A stretch of 64,000 nt of DNA, taken from Caballeronia jiangsuensis. GTDB taxonomy: Bacteria; Pseudomonadota; Gammaproteobacteria; Burkholderiales; Burkholderiaceae. Location: the NCBI GenBank assembly GCA_000648925.1, contig JFHF01000009.1, positions 1-64,000 of the forward strand. Direction: 5' to 3'. A program made the position numbers and the translations under genes. The notes beneath the pieces were generated by a model, which was not told where the DNA came from, did no database searches, and saw nothing but the letters and a program-made list of their open reading frames with translations. This document shows positions 17,232 to 25,981 of this stretch, piece by piece (the first letter of the stretch is position 1; each line of letters begins with the position of its first letter).

Positions 17232-18302
17232 TTACATCGGGTGGCTCTGCACGAAGGCCTTGTACGCCCAGTACGCGGCCTTCTTCGTGACGCCGTCGCC
17301 TTCGAGAAGGCCGTAGGCGCCTTCGCCGTCGTCATAGAGCTGGAAGGCCTGAATCGACTGGATGTTGTACTTCGACGCGACGCTCGCGAATTGCGCCATC
17401 ATCAGATTGCCGGTCATGTATGTCGCGATCTGATCGTATGAACCGAAGTCCGGGCGCACGCCGAACTCGTTGATCCAGATCGGCTTGCCCATGTCGTGGA
17501 GCATCTGGAGCACGTCATGGCATCCCGTGCCGCCGCATGCATGCGTGATGTCGCCTTCGTTCGAATACCAGTGCCACGACGTGACGTCCCAGCTCACGGC
17601 CGGATGACCCCAGGTGCCATCCGGTTGCGAGCCGTCCGCGAGCATCTGGAAGAACGCGGTGTGCATCCATGTGCCGCCCAGCACGATCTTCGCCGAGCCA
17701 TCGACGGACTTCACGCCGGCAATCAGGCCGCGGATCGCGCCGCGCGCAAGCGTGTAAGACCAGTTGTTGTACTGATACCAGACAGTGCCATCGACATTGC
17801 CGATGAGCGCCTTCGCCTCCAGCTCGTTGCCGACCTCGTAGTACTTGTAGTGATAGCTGTTCGCGGTTTGCTGACCGAGTTTGAAGCCCGCGTTGTAGGC
17901 GTCGTCCTCGCTGTCGTAGTTGAGGTTCATGAGCATCACGGGATACACCGTCACGCCGCCTTCCTCCATCGTCTTCGCGACGCCGGCGACCATGTTCGCC
18001 GATGTCTGGCTGTAGACGTCATTGCGATAGATCGTCGCGCCGAGATCCTGCAACTGCGAGAGCTGCGTCTGCACGCTCGTGAAGTCGTATGCGCCGCCAT
18101 TGCTGTTATGGCCGTTCGCGCCGTAGAAGATCGAGCCGCTGCCGCTGGCGGCTTTCGCGGTGGACTTCGGCGATGCGGCGCTCTTGCCGGTCGAGGCGGT
18201 GTCGGCGGGGCTGTCGCTGCCGCCGCAAGCGGCGAGCATCACGCTTGCGACGACCGCCGCTGCGATGGATTGGGAAAAAAAGGGAAGGGCAGAACTGTTC
18301 AT
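17232..18302 (-). CDS. Clan-A glycoside hydrolase-like lipoprotein
   Basis: A 356-residue exported lipoprotein (LAAC, Cys 26), followed by a Ser/Ala/Lys-rich linker to about residue 55 and then a TIM-barrel-like domain. YYEVGNELE places an Asn-Glu pair at 159-160 (expected acid/base) and WINEFGVRP places Glu 279 (expected nucleophile), the arrangement of clan GH-A enzymes such as GH39/GH5/GH53. A disulfide may form between HACGGTGC cysteines. Substrate unknown; surface polysaccharide is a reasonable guess. The ATG at 18302 is used because the upstream in-frame start at 18320 is TTG. Confidence 0.7.
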   Translation of the reverse strand: MNSSALPFFSQSIAAAVVASVMLAACGGSDSPADTASTGKSAASPKSTAKAASGSGSIFYGANGHNSNGGAYDFTSVQTQLSQLQDLGATIYRNDVYSQTSANMVAGVAKTMEEGGVTVYPVMLMNLNYDSEDDAYNAGFKLGQQTANSYHYKYYEVGNELEAKALIGNVDGTVWYQYNNWSYTLARGAIRGLIAGVKSVDGSAKIVLGGTWMHTAFFQMLADGSQPDGTWGHPAVSWDVTSWHWYSNEGDITHACGGTGCHDVLQMLHDMGKPIWINEFGVRPDFGSYDQIATYMTGNLMMAQFASVASKYNIQSIQAFQLYDDGEGAYGLLEGDGVTKKAAYWAYKAFVQSHPM

Positions 18303-18786
18303 ATCGATGAGATTGACCAACCGGGATGCGCACAGCGATCGCGTGCGTTGCGCATCGGAAGCGATTGGTAAGTATCGTTAGTAACCCGAACGACTGCCTG
18401 ATGTAGTTTGCTGCATCGGGCGCAGACGGTGCGCCAGAACATTCAGGGGCAGTGCAGAGATCGGATAGCGGGACCGACGCCAGAAATCTGGCGTGCTCGA
18501 AGATGACAGGCTCGATTCGAGCGCTTGGCATCGGTAACATGTGCTACGACTGCATGTCGGGGACGTCAAAATTGCTGACGATGACGCGAAGTACTTTCTA
18601 CGCGGGACATGCGCTGCCGGTATCAACTCAGCGAGGCAAGATTACTTTGTTCTGATGTGGAAGTAAACCGGACATCAGAAAAAACATCTTGCCTGTAGTG
18701 AGATTTCGAATAGTCCCTTCTACGTTTTGTGTCTTTGAACGTAACCGTTTCTATGGGCGAAAGGGCGTGCAACGAACGTGAAGCCG
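18303..18786. other. Long intergenic region
   Basis: 484 bases between two minus-strand genes. It should hold the promoter of the glycosidase-like gene at its left end and the transcript end of the LysR gene at its right. A perfect dyad CGCCAGA-aa-TCTGGCG is at 18478-18493, about 180 bases upstream of the glycosidase start, a possible operator. The right half (18650-18750) is AT-rich. The weak 82-residue frame at 18378-18626 has no ribosome site and is not supported. Confidence 0.4.
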
Positions 18787-19662
18787 CTACGACTTCCACA
18801 AAAACGCCACGAAGCTCCGCGTGACATCCGAATGACTTTCGGCGCGCGTCAATCGCAGGATTTGCGAAGGAAACGGATTGCGCGTGAGCGGCCTGAAGAC
18901 GGCGCGTTGCGATTGCGTCTTCGCCAGCGCCTGTGGCACGAGCGCGACGCCCATGCCGAACTCGACCATCGTCACGACGGTCTGCCACAAGCGCGCTTCG
19001 TGACGAATGGTGGGACTGAAGCCCGCATCGACACACGTCGCGATGATCTGATCGTGATAGTGCGGAGAGACGGCGCGCGGAAAGAGAATGAACGGATCGC
19101 GCGATAACTGGCTCAGCTCGATTCGTCTTCGTTTCGCGAGCCGATGATCGACCGGCAGGCAACACAGAAACGCCTCCGACGACCATAGATGGCTTTCGAC
19201 CTCCGCCGGAAAATGTCCCCAATGCGCGAAACCGAGATCGATATTCAATTGCTGCAACGCGCGCGCCTGTTCCGCCGTGTTCATCTCCTTCAACACGATT
19301 TCGACGGAAGGATGATCCGCTTCGAAGCGCTGCACGGCTTCGGGCAAGCCGCGATACAGCATCGAATTGACGAAGCCGATGCGCAGACGCCCCGCGAGTC
19401 CGTGCGCCGAACGCGTCGTCACTTGCGCGACTTCCTCGGCCTGCTGCAAGAGGCGCTGCGCTTCACCGAGCAATACGTGGCCCGCATTGGTCAGCGCCAC
19501 GGACTTGTTGCTGCGCTCCAGAAGCTTCACGCCGAGGTGTTCTTCGAAACGACGGATATCGAAGCTCAATGCCGGCTGCGAAATGAAAAGCCGGCGCGCT
19601 GCGCGCCCGAAATGCAGTTCCTCCGCGACCGCGACGAAATAGCGAAGCTGCTTCAGTTCCAT
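18787..19662 (-). CDS. LysR-family regulator
   Basis: A 291-residue LysR regulator with the N-terminal HTH (LHFGRAARRLFISQPALSFDIRRFEE) and the two-lobed effector domain. The ATG at 19662 is chosen: it gives the usual MELKQLRYF start and has GGAGAG before it. It is transcribed away from the acyl-CoA dehydrogenase operon and an inverted-repeat LysR box lies between them, so it most likely activates that operon. The inducer is unknown, probably the carried acid or its CoA ester. Confidence 0.87.
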   Translation of the reverse strand: MELKQLRYFVAVAEELHFGRAARRLFISQPALSFDIRRFEEHLGVKLLERSNKSVALTNAGHVLLGEAQRLLQQAEEVAQVTTRSAHGLAGRLRIGFVNSMLYRGLPEAVQRFEADHPSVEIVLKEMNTAEQARALQQLNIDLGFAHWGHFPAEVESHLWSSEAFLCCLPVDHRLAKRRRIELSQLSRDPFILFPRAVSPHYHDQIIATCVDAGFSPTIRHEARLWQTVVTMVEFGMGVALVPQALAKTQSQRAVFRPLTRNPFPSQILRLTRAESHSDVTRSFVAFLWKS

Positions 19663-19680
19663 CGGCTCTCTCCGGCGCAA

Positions 19681-19699
19681 CGATAAACGGATCTTATCG
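19681..19699. promoter_or_regulatory. LysR box (T-N11-A) in divergent promoter
   Basis: CGATAA and TTATCG form a perfect dyad separated by seven bases; the inner ATAA-N7-TTAT fits the T-N11-A rule for LysR proteins. It lies 18 bases upstream of the LysR start and about 105 bases upstream of the acyl-CoA dehydrogenase start, the usual place for autoregulation plus activation. Confidence 0.65.
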
Positions 19700-19803
19700 T
19701 ACGTGCCAGCAATTGTATTGGACGGTTATCGAAAGCGAACGTAGTCTGGTTTCAAGGATGGCGCAGCGCGGGTTGCGCCACACAAAAGCCAGGAGACAAG
19801 TTC

Positions 19804-21558
19804 ATGCAAGACATCCGTCCCGATGCGCGCACGTCCAACATTCCCGACAGCCGCGGCATCAACTTCTTCAACAAGGATGCGTCGTTCGGCGCGCTGCTGA
19901 AGAGTTATCTCGGCGAGACGGCGTATCGCGGCATCGAAGAACAACTCGTCGATCTCGGTCAGCGCGCATCCGATGAACTCGACGCATGGGCGACCAATGC
20001 CGATCATCATCCGCCGGAATTGCGTCAGCGCACGCGGCGGGGCGAAGCGTTGCAGCATATCGACAAGCATCCGGATTACGTCGCGCTCGAACGTGTCGCG
20101 TATGGCGAGCTCGGTCTCGCGGCGATGAGTCATCGTGAGAACGCGCCGCCGCCGCTCGTCAAATACGCGCTCACGTATCTTTTCGTGCAGGCGGAGTTCG
20201 GCCTGTGCTGTCCCGTCAGCATGACCGATTCGCTCACGCGCACCTTGCGCCGCTTCGGCACGAAGGCGTTGATCGAGCGCTATCTGCCGATGCTCGCATC
20301 GCAAGATTTCGACACGCTGTATCAAGGCGCGATGTTCATGACCGAGCAGGCGGCGGGCTCGGATGTCGGACGCATCGCGACACGCGCGACACGCAGCGTC
20401 GATGCGCACGGCAATGAAGTGTGGAAGCTCACGGGCGACAAATGGTTCTGCTCGAACGCCGACGCCGATCTCGCGATGGTCCTCGCACGCCCCGACGATG
20501 CGCCCGACGGCATCAAGGGTCTCGCGCTCTTCCTTCTGCCGAAGACGCGCGAAGACGGCACGCGCAACGCGTATCGCATCGTGCGGTTGAAGGACAAGCT
20601 CGGCAGCCGTTCGATGGCGAGCGGCGAGATCGTGCTGGAAGGCGCGCACGCGTATCTCATCGGCGAAGTAGGGCGCGGCTTTCATCAGATGGCGGACATG
20701 ATCAACATGTCGCGGCTGTCGAACGGTGTGCGCGCGGCGGGGCTCATGCGTCGCGCGTTGACCGAAGCGCTGCACGTCGCGCGAAATCGCGAGGCGTTCG
20801 GCCGCAAGCTCATCGACATGCCGCTGATGCAGCGCCAGTTGCTCAAGCTGATGCTTCCCGCGGAACAGGCGCGCTCGATGTTCATGCAGATCGCGACGCT
20901 GCTCGCGCGCGCGGATCGCGGCGATGCGCTCGCGGCGAAGTGCGTGCGCATTCTCACGCCGCTTATCAAGTTCCGCGCTTGCCGCGATGCGCGCCGCGTG
21001 ACGGGCGATGCGATGGAAGTGCGCGGCGGTGTCGGCTATATCGAGGAATGGGCCGATCCGCGTCTCGTGCGCGATGCGCATCTCGGCTCGATCTGGGAAG
21101 GCACGAGCAATATCGTCGCGCTCGATGTCGCGCGGGCCGCGCGTCGCGAAGGCGCGCTCGATGCGCTCGCGCACTACGCCGGCGCGATGCTCGACGATTG
21201 CGCGTTGCCATCGGCGAGCACCGCGATGCTGCGCGATGTGTTTGCACGCGCATGCAGCGCGCTCGACAGCGTCGCCGAATGCGGCCGCGACGAATCCGTG
21301 CGCGAGGCGGCGAGCGCCCTCTATCACGCGAGCACTGCCGTGCTCATGGCGGCAGAAGCCGCACGCGTCGCGCCCGATCATCGCAGACTCGCGCTCGCGC
21401 ATCTGATCGTGCGTCACAAGCTGATGCCGCGCGATCCGCTCGCGCCGCATGACGTTTGCGACGACGCGCCGCTCTTGCGCAAGCTCGTCGATGAAACGCC
21501 CGTCACCATCGACGAGGCCATGACGCTTCTGCCGCGACGCGCAGGAGACGCACGATGA
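19804..21558 (+). CDS. Acyl-CoA dehydrogenase, AidB-like
   Basis: A 584-residue flavoprotein in the acyl-CoA dehydrogenase superfamily. The middle domain has the flavin-contact motif FMTEQAAGSDVG and LTGDKWFCSNADAD; the C-terminal helical domain has GGVGYIEEWADPR and WEGTSNIVALD, nearest to AidB/isovaleryl types. The extra C-terminal 130 residues fit the long AidB-like subgroup. AGGAGA precedes the ATG. First gene of a three-gene operon with a CoA transferase and a permease, suggesting activation and alpha,beta-oxidation of an imported acid. Confidence 0.85.
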   Translation: MQDIRPDARTSNIPDSRGINFFNKDASFGALLKSYLGETAYRGIEEQLVDLGQRASDELDAWATNADHHPPELRQRTRRGEALQHIDKHPDYVALERVAYGELGLAAMSHRENAPPPLVKYALTYLFVQAEFGLCCPVSMTDSLTRTLRRFGTKALIERYLPMLASQDFDTLYQGAMFMTEQAAGSDVGRIATRATRSVDAHGNEVWKLTGDKWFCSNADADLAMVLARPDDAPDGIKGLALFLLPKTREDGTRNAYRIVRLKDKLGSRSMASGEIVLEGAHAYLIGEVGRGFHQMADMINMSRLSNGVRAAGLMRRALTEALHVARNREAFGRKLIDMPLMQRQLLKLMLPAEQARSMFMQIATLLARADRGDALAAKCVRILTPLIKFRACRDARRVTGDAMEVRGGVGYIEEWADPRLVRDAHLGSIWEGTSNIVALDVARAARREGALDALAHYAGAMLDDCALPSASTAMLRDVFARACSALDSVAECGRDESVREAASALYHASTAVLMAAEAARVAPDHRRLALAHLIVRHKLMPRDPLAPHDVCDDAPLLRKLVDETPVTIDEAMTLLPRRAGDAR

Positions 21559-22748
21559 CCACGGCACGTATTCATGGCGCGCTGCACGGCCTGCGCGTAA
21601 TCGATCTGAGCCGCGTGCTCGGCGGCCCGTATTGCACGCAGGCGCTCGCGGATCACGGCGCCGAAGTCATCAAGCTGGAACCGCCAAGCGGCGACGAAAC
21701 GCGCGGCTGGGGGCCGCCCTTCGTCGGCGAGACGGCGTCGTACTTCGTCGGCGTGAATCGCAACAAGCAGGGGATTTGCGTCGATCTGTCTTGCGACGAA
21801 GGGCGCGCGGTGCTGTGGCGACTGCTCGAAGGCGCTGATGTGCTCGTCGAGAATTTCAAGCCGGGGACGCTCGCACGCTGGGGCATGGATTACGAGCGCG
21901 ATCTCTCGACGCGCTTTCCGCGCCTCATTCATTGCGCGGTGTCGGGTTTCGGACCCGATGGCCCGCTCGGGGGCCTGCCCGGATACGACGCCGCGATTCA
22001 GGCGATGGCGGGCCTCATGAGCGTGAACGGCGAACGCGATGGTCCGGCGCTGCGCGTCGGTCTGCCGGTCGTCGATATGGTGACGGGTCTCAACGCGCTG
22101 GCCGGTATTCTGCTCGCGCTCGCGGAACGCGAAGAGAGCGGACGCGGGCAGTCTCTCGATATCGCGCTGTATGACTGCGCCGTGTCGCTGTTGCATCCGC
22201 ATCTGCCGAACTACTTCGGCAATGGACGCACGCCGCAGCGCAGCGGCAACGCGCATCCGAACATCGCACCGTACGACAGCTATCGCACGGGCACCGCGCC
22301 GATCTTTCTCGCGGTGGGCAACGATCGTCAGTTCGCGAAGCTCTGCGCGCATCTCGACGCGCCCGCACTCGCCGACGATCCGCGTTTCGTCGATAACAAG
22401 AGCCGCTGCGCGCATCGCCGCGAGTTGAAGGAAGCGCTCGAAGCATTGCTCGAAACGCATGAATGCGAGCCGCTCGCGGCGGCGCTGATTCGCGGCGGCG
22501 TGCCATGCGGCCCGGTGCATACCGTCGATGCCGTCGCGGCGCATCCGCATACGCTGCATCGCGAGTTGATCGTGGAACTCGGTGCGTATCGCGGCACCGG
22601 CACGCCGATCAAGCTGTCGCGCACGCCCGCGACGTATCGCACGCCGCCTCCCTCGCTGGGTGGCGATACGCGCAAGGTGCTCGATACGCTCGGCATCGAT
22701 GCGGCCACGCAGCAGCGCCTTTTCGAAGCGGGCGTACTGAAGGGCTAG
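21555..22748 (+). CDS. CaiB/BaiF (class III) CoA transferase
   Basis: A 397-residue family III CoA transferase: N-terminal LRVIDLSRVLGGPYCTQALADHGAEVIKLE, the NKQGICVDL segment, and GLPGYDAAIQAMAG around residue 150, which contains the expected catalytic Asp. It moves CoA between carboxylic acids and would activate the substrate of the neighbouring dehydrogenase. Start and upstream stop overlap in ATGA. The acid it uses cannot be named from sequence. Confidence 0.88.
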   Translation: MTTARIHGALHGLRVIDLSRVLGGPYCTQALADHGAEVIKLEPPSGDETRGWGPPFVGETASYFVGVNRNKQGICVDLSCDEGRAVLWRLLEGADVLVENFKPGTLARWGMDYERDLSTRFPRLIHCAVSGFGPDGPLGGLPGYDAAIQAMAGLMSVNGERDGPALRVGLPVVDMVTGLNALAGILLALAEREESGRGQSLDIALYDCAVSLLHPHLPNYFGNGRTPQRSGNAHPNIAPYDSYRTGTAPIFLAVGNDRQFAKLCAHLDAPALADDPRFVDNKSRCAHRRELKEALEALLETHECEPLAAALIRGGVPCGPVHTVDAVAAHPHTLHRELIVELGAYRGTGTPIKLSRTPATYRTPPPSLGGDTRKVLDTLGIDAATQQRLFEAGVLKG

Positions 22749-22801
22749 ACAACCGAACGGACGAACCGGCACCCAGACCGGTCATCAACAGGAGACGATT
22801 C

Positions 22802-24118
22802 ATGCACAGCAATGCTCACGGCGGCCCGGCCCGCCAGCCCGGCCGCGCGGCGTTCGCCGCGTTCATCGGCACGACGATCGAGTGGTACGACTTTTATATC
22901 TACGCGACCGCATCGGCGCTCGTGTTCGGCAAGCTGTTCTTTCCATCGGGCGATGTGTTCTACAGCACGCTCGCATCGTTCGGCACCTTCGCGGTGGGCT
23001 TCTTCGCGCGGCCTTTCGGCGGACTCGTGTTCGGGCATCTCGGCGATCGCGTGGGCCGCAAGAAGGCGCTCGTCGCCACGCTCGCGATCATGGGCGTCGG
23101 TACGGTAGGCATCGGCTTCCTGCCGACCTATGCGACCGCCGGCGCGCTCGCACCCGCGCTGCTCGTGTTGCTGCGGGTCGCGCAGGGCATCGCGATCGGC
23201 GGCGAGTGGGGCGGCGCGGTGCTGATGGCAGGCGAACATGCGCCGCAAGGCAAGCGGACGTTTCTCGCATCGTTTGCGCAGCTCGGCAGCCCCGCAGGTC
23301 TGATTCTCGCGTTGCTCGCGTTTCGTACGGTCGGACATCTGCCGCGCGAGACGCTGCTCGACTGGGGCTGGCGCGTGCCGTTCATGGCGAGCGCGCTGTT
23401 GCTTGTCGTCGGCGTATTCATTCGTGCGCGCGTCGCGGAATCGCCGGAGTTCACCGCGTATAGCGAGCGGCAGAAGCCCGCGCGCCTGCCTGTCGTCGAT
23501 GTACTGCGCAACGCATGGCCCACGGTGCTGCTGTGTCTCGGCGCGAATGTGATCGGCGTGGCGGGCGCATGGTTCGTGAACACCTTCATGCTCAGCTTCA
23601 CGACGGAAACGCTCGGGCTCGAACGCGCGCTGGTCCTCGATTGTCTCTTCGTCGTCGCGTTCATTCAGCTTTTCACGCAGCTCGCATCGGGATGGATCGC
23701 GCAGCGCGTCGGCGCGAATCGCTTTCTCGCATGGGCCGCAGGGCTCGCGATGCTGTCGCCTTATCCGATGTTCGTGCTCGTGTCGACGGGACGGCCTGTC
23801 GCGATCGTCGTCGGTATTGCGATCGCGGTGATGTGCATGTCGAGTTCGTATGCGGTGATGGCCGGACTCATGACCGACGCATTCGATGTCGGCGTGCGGT
23901 ATTCGGCCATCTCGCTCTCGTATCAGTCGTGCGCGGCGCTGGCGGGTGGCTTGACGCCGCTCATCGGCACCGTGCTCGCGCATGCGTGGCCGGGGCAGTG
24001 GTGGCCGCTTGCGTTGTTTTATAGCTCGCTCGCGGCCGTATCGCTCGTGTGTCTGCTTGGGTTGCAGCGGCGCAGGGTGCATACGCGCGCCGCCGCAACA
24101 ATGGCGATGATGGAGTGA
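22802..24118 (+). CDS. MHS-family MFS transporter
   Basis: A 438-residue proton-coupled symporter of the metabolite:H+ group (shikimate, alpha-ketoglutarate, proline-betaine carriers). Diagnostic parts are GTTIEWYDFYIYATASAL near the N-terminus, FGHLGDRVGRKKAL between segments 2 and 3, and GGEWGGAVLMAGEH. It starts at the ATG at 22802 after AGGAGA. Third gene of the operon; it should import the acid processed by the CoA transferase and dehydrogenase. Confidence 0.87.
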   Translation: MHSNAHGGPARQPGRAAFAAFIGTTIEWYDFYIYATASALVFGKLFFPSGDVFYSTLASFGTFAVGFFARPFGGLVFGHLGDRVGRKKALVATLAIMGVGTVGIGFLPTYATAGALAPALLVLLRVAQGIAIGGEWGGAVLMAGEHAPQGKRTFLASFAQLGSPAGLILALLAFRTVGHLPRETLLDWGWRVPFMASALLLVVGVFIRARVAESPEFTAYSERQKPARLPVVDVLRNAWPTVLLCLGANVIGVAGAWFVNTFMLSFTTETLGLERALVLDCLFVVAFIQLFTQLASGWIAQRVGANRFLAWAAGLAMLSPYPMFVLVSTGRPVAIVVGIAIAVMCMSSSYAVMAGLMTDAFDVGVRYSAISLSYQSCAALAGGLTPLIGTVLAHAWPGQWWPLALFYSSLAAVSLVCLLGLQRRRVHTRAAATMAMME

Positions 24119-24130
24119 TGGCGTAGCCGC

Positions 24131-25879
24131 TTACGGCGCCGCGACCCCCTGCGTCTTCGGGCTATACGACGTATAGAAACTCGCCCCCGCCCACGCGGGC
24201 GCAGGATCGTTGTACAGCGGCGCACCCTGAGCCCAGTTCGCTCCGTCATGCCAGTCGCCGTTGCCGTTGAACTTCGCCACGGCCGGATACGGATAGACCG
24301 GACGCGATGCCGTCACCGCGTTCGTCGTCGCATCGGTCTGATAGGTCATGACGGCATTCGGCGCGGTGCTCTGCTCGACCCAACCGGTGATCTGCGATAC
24401 GAGATCGATGTTCGGAAAGCCTTCGCCGCCGCCGCAGTGACCCACGCCCGGCACCAGATACAGGCGCGAGAATTCGTTCGCGCTGGCTTCGCCCATCGTG
24501 TCCTTCACGGCCTGGTAATAGCGGATCGTGAAGAGCGGCGAGATATGCTGATCGGCCCAGCCGTGCCACAGGATCAGCTTGCCGCCCGCATTCTTGAACG
24601 CCGACAGATCCGGGCTCGTCGCATCGTTGAGCGCATGGTTCGTCTGCAGATAGTTCGGATAGAAGCTCGCGTCGGTATAGCCGAAGGTGTCGATGTTCGG
24701 CATCGTGGGCGATCCCGTGAAGATCAGGTTATACGCGCCGGTCACGATCATGTAGCTGAAGAGGCTCGTCACGGGCACGGGCGCATCCGTCGAGTTCGAT
24801 GTCGGCACCTCGACGCCGATCCAGTTCGCTTCCGAACCGTACAACGGCGAGCCGCCCAGCATGAGCATGTTCGTGTTCGCATCGGTCGGGCCGCTGTAGA
24901 TCTTCTTCGCCGTCGCGACTTCCGCAGCGCTCAGGCAGTTGCTCGTGCTCGACGCGCTGGCCGCGCATTGAATGGTCGCGGGATCGAAATGACACGTGCG
25001 CGGATCGGCGATGAGGCCATCGGCCACGCTCGTCTGACCGCCGCATGCGGCGACGACGGCCTTGTGCAGCACCTGAGCCTTGTCGGCGTAGAGCACGGCT
25101 TTGCCGGCGCTCGTGCCCGTGGTGCTGTTCGATTCGACGTTCCAGCCGTGATAGAGCGAGTTCTGGATCTGGAAGTGCGCGGCAGGCGCGCCGGCGACGA
25201 TGCCGTTGTAGTCCGACGGATAGCGTTGCGCGGCCATCAGCGCCTCGCGGCCGCCATCGGAGCAGCCGACGAAGTACGAGTACTTCTGTTCCTGTCCGTA
25301 GTACGCCTTGATCAGCTTCTTCGCGGCGAGTGTCGTGATGTGCTGGCCGCGATACGCGAAGTCGGCCTGCTTCTGCGGATCGGTCGTCCATGCGGAACTC
25401 TGTCCCGAGTGGCCCATGTCGGTAGCCGCCGTGACGAAACCGCCTTGCTGAACGAGCGGACAGGTATAGCTGAAGCTGAACGAGCTTTGCTTGGTCGGAT
25501 CGCTGAGATTGCCGCACAGGCCGCCGCAGCCCAACTCGGCGAAACGCTGCGTCCACGAGTCGACCGGCAATGCGACCTCGAACGTGTTCGACGGTGCGAG
25601 CGTGCCTTTCACCGTGCAGAAGTTGACGGTCGCGCCGTTGACCGTCGCGGCCGTGACCGTCGCCGAACTGATCGTGCTGCCGCCGCCGCCGATATCGCTG
25701 AGATCGATCGATGCCAGCTTCGAACAATCGACGACAGGTTTCACGACGGCCAACGGTGTTTTCGTGGCGCTGTCGCTGCCCGTGCTGCTGCTGCTACCGC
25801 CGCCGCATGCCGCGACGGTGGCGGCCACGATGCACGCGGCCAGCAACGTCAGTAATCGCCTGGGATCCAGAGCTCTCAT
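24131..25879 (-). CDS. Tannase/feruloyl esterase-family lipoprotein
   Basis: A 582-residue exported esterase of the tannase family. Lipobox VAAC puts the anchor at Cys 25. The catalytic Ser 207 follows Cys 206 in GCSDGG, and VPGVGHCGGG near the C-terminus supplies His-Cys, the CS-D-HC arrangement in which a disulfide joins the residues beside Ser and His. Asp is in HGWADQHISP. It hydrolyses esters of plant phenolic acids such as gallate or ferulate. ATG at 25879 has AGGAG upstream. It follows a porin gene on the same strand. Confidence 0.87.
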   Translation of the reverse strand: MRALDPRRLLTLLAACIVAATVAACGGGSSSSTGSDSATKTPLAVVKPVVDCSKLASIDLSDIGGGGSTISSATVTAATVNGATVNFCTVKGTLAPSNTFEVALPVDSWTQRFAELGCGGLCGNLSDPTKQSSFSFSYTCPLVQQGGFVTAATDMGHSGQSSAWTTDPQKQADFAYRGQHITTLAAKKLIKAYYGQEQKYSYFVGCSDGGREALMAAQRYPSDYNGIVAGAPAAHFQIQNSLYHGWNVESNSTTGTSAGKAVLYADKAQVLHKAVVAACGGQTSVADGLIADPRTCHFDPATIQCAASASSTSNCLSAAEVATAKKIYSGPTDANTNMLMLGGSPLYGSEANWIGVEVPTSNSTDAPVPVTSLFSYMIVTGAYNLIFTGSPTMPNIDTFGYTDASFYPNYLQTNHALNDATSPDLSAFKNAGGKLILWHGWADQHISPLFTIRYYQAVKDTMGEASANEFSRLYLVPGVGHCGGGEGFPNIDLVSQITGWVEQSTAPNAVMTYQTDATTNAVTASRPVYPYPAVAKFNGNGDWHDGANWAQGAPLYNDPAPAWAGASFYTSYSPKTQGVAAP

Positions 25880-25981
25880 GCTTATCTCCTTGACTTCCTT
25901 TTGAATGGCGCGCGTGCGCATCGCCTGCACGACGGTGCGTGCAGGCGATCGGACGCTCGAAGCGAAATGTTTCGTTGCTGA

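Noticed and set aside
22745..24082. 445-residue minus-strand frame
   Set aside because: Shadow of the MHS transporter; composition dominated by Arg, His and Glu as expected for an antisense frame.
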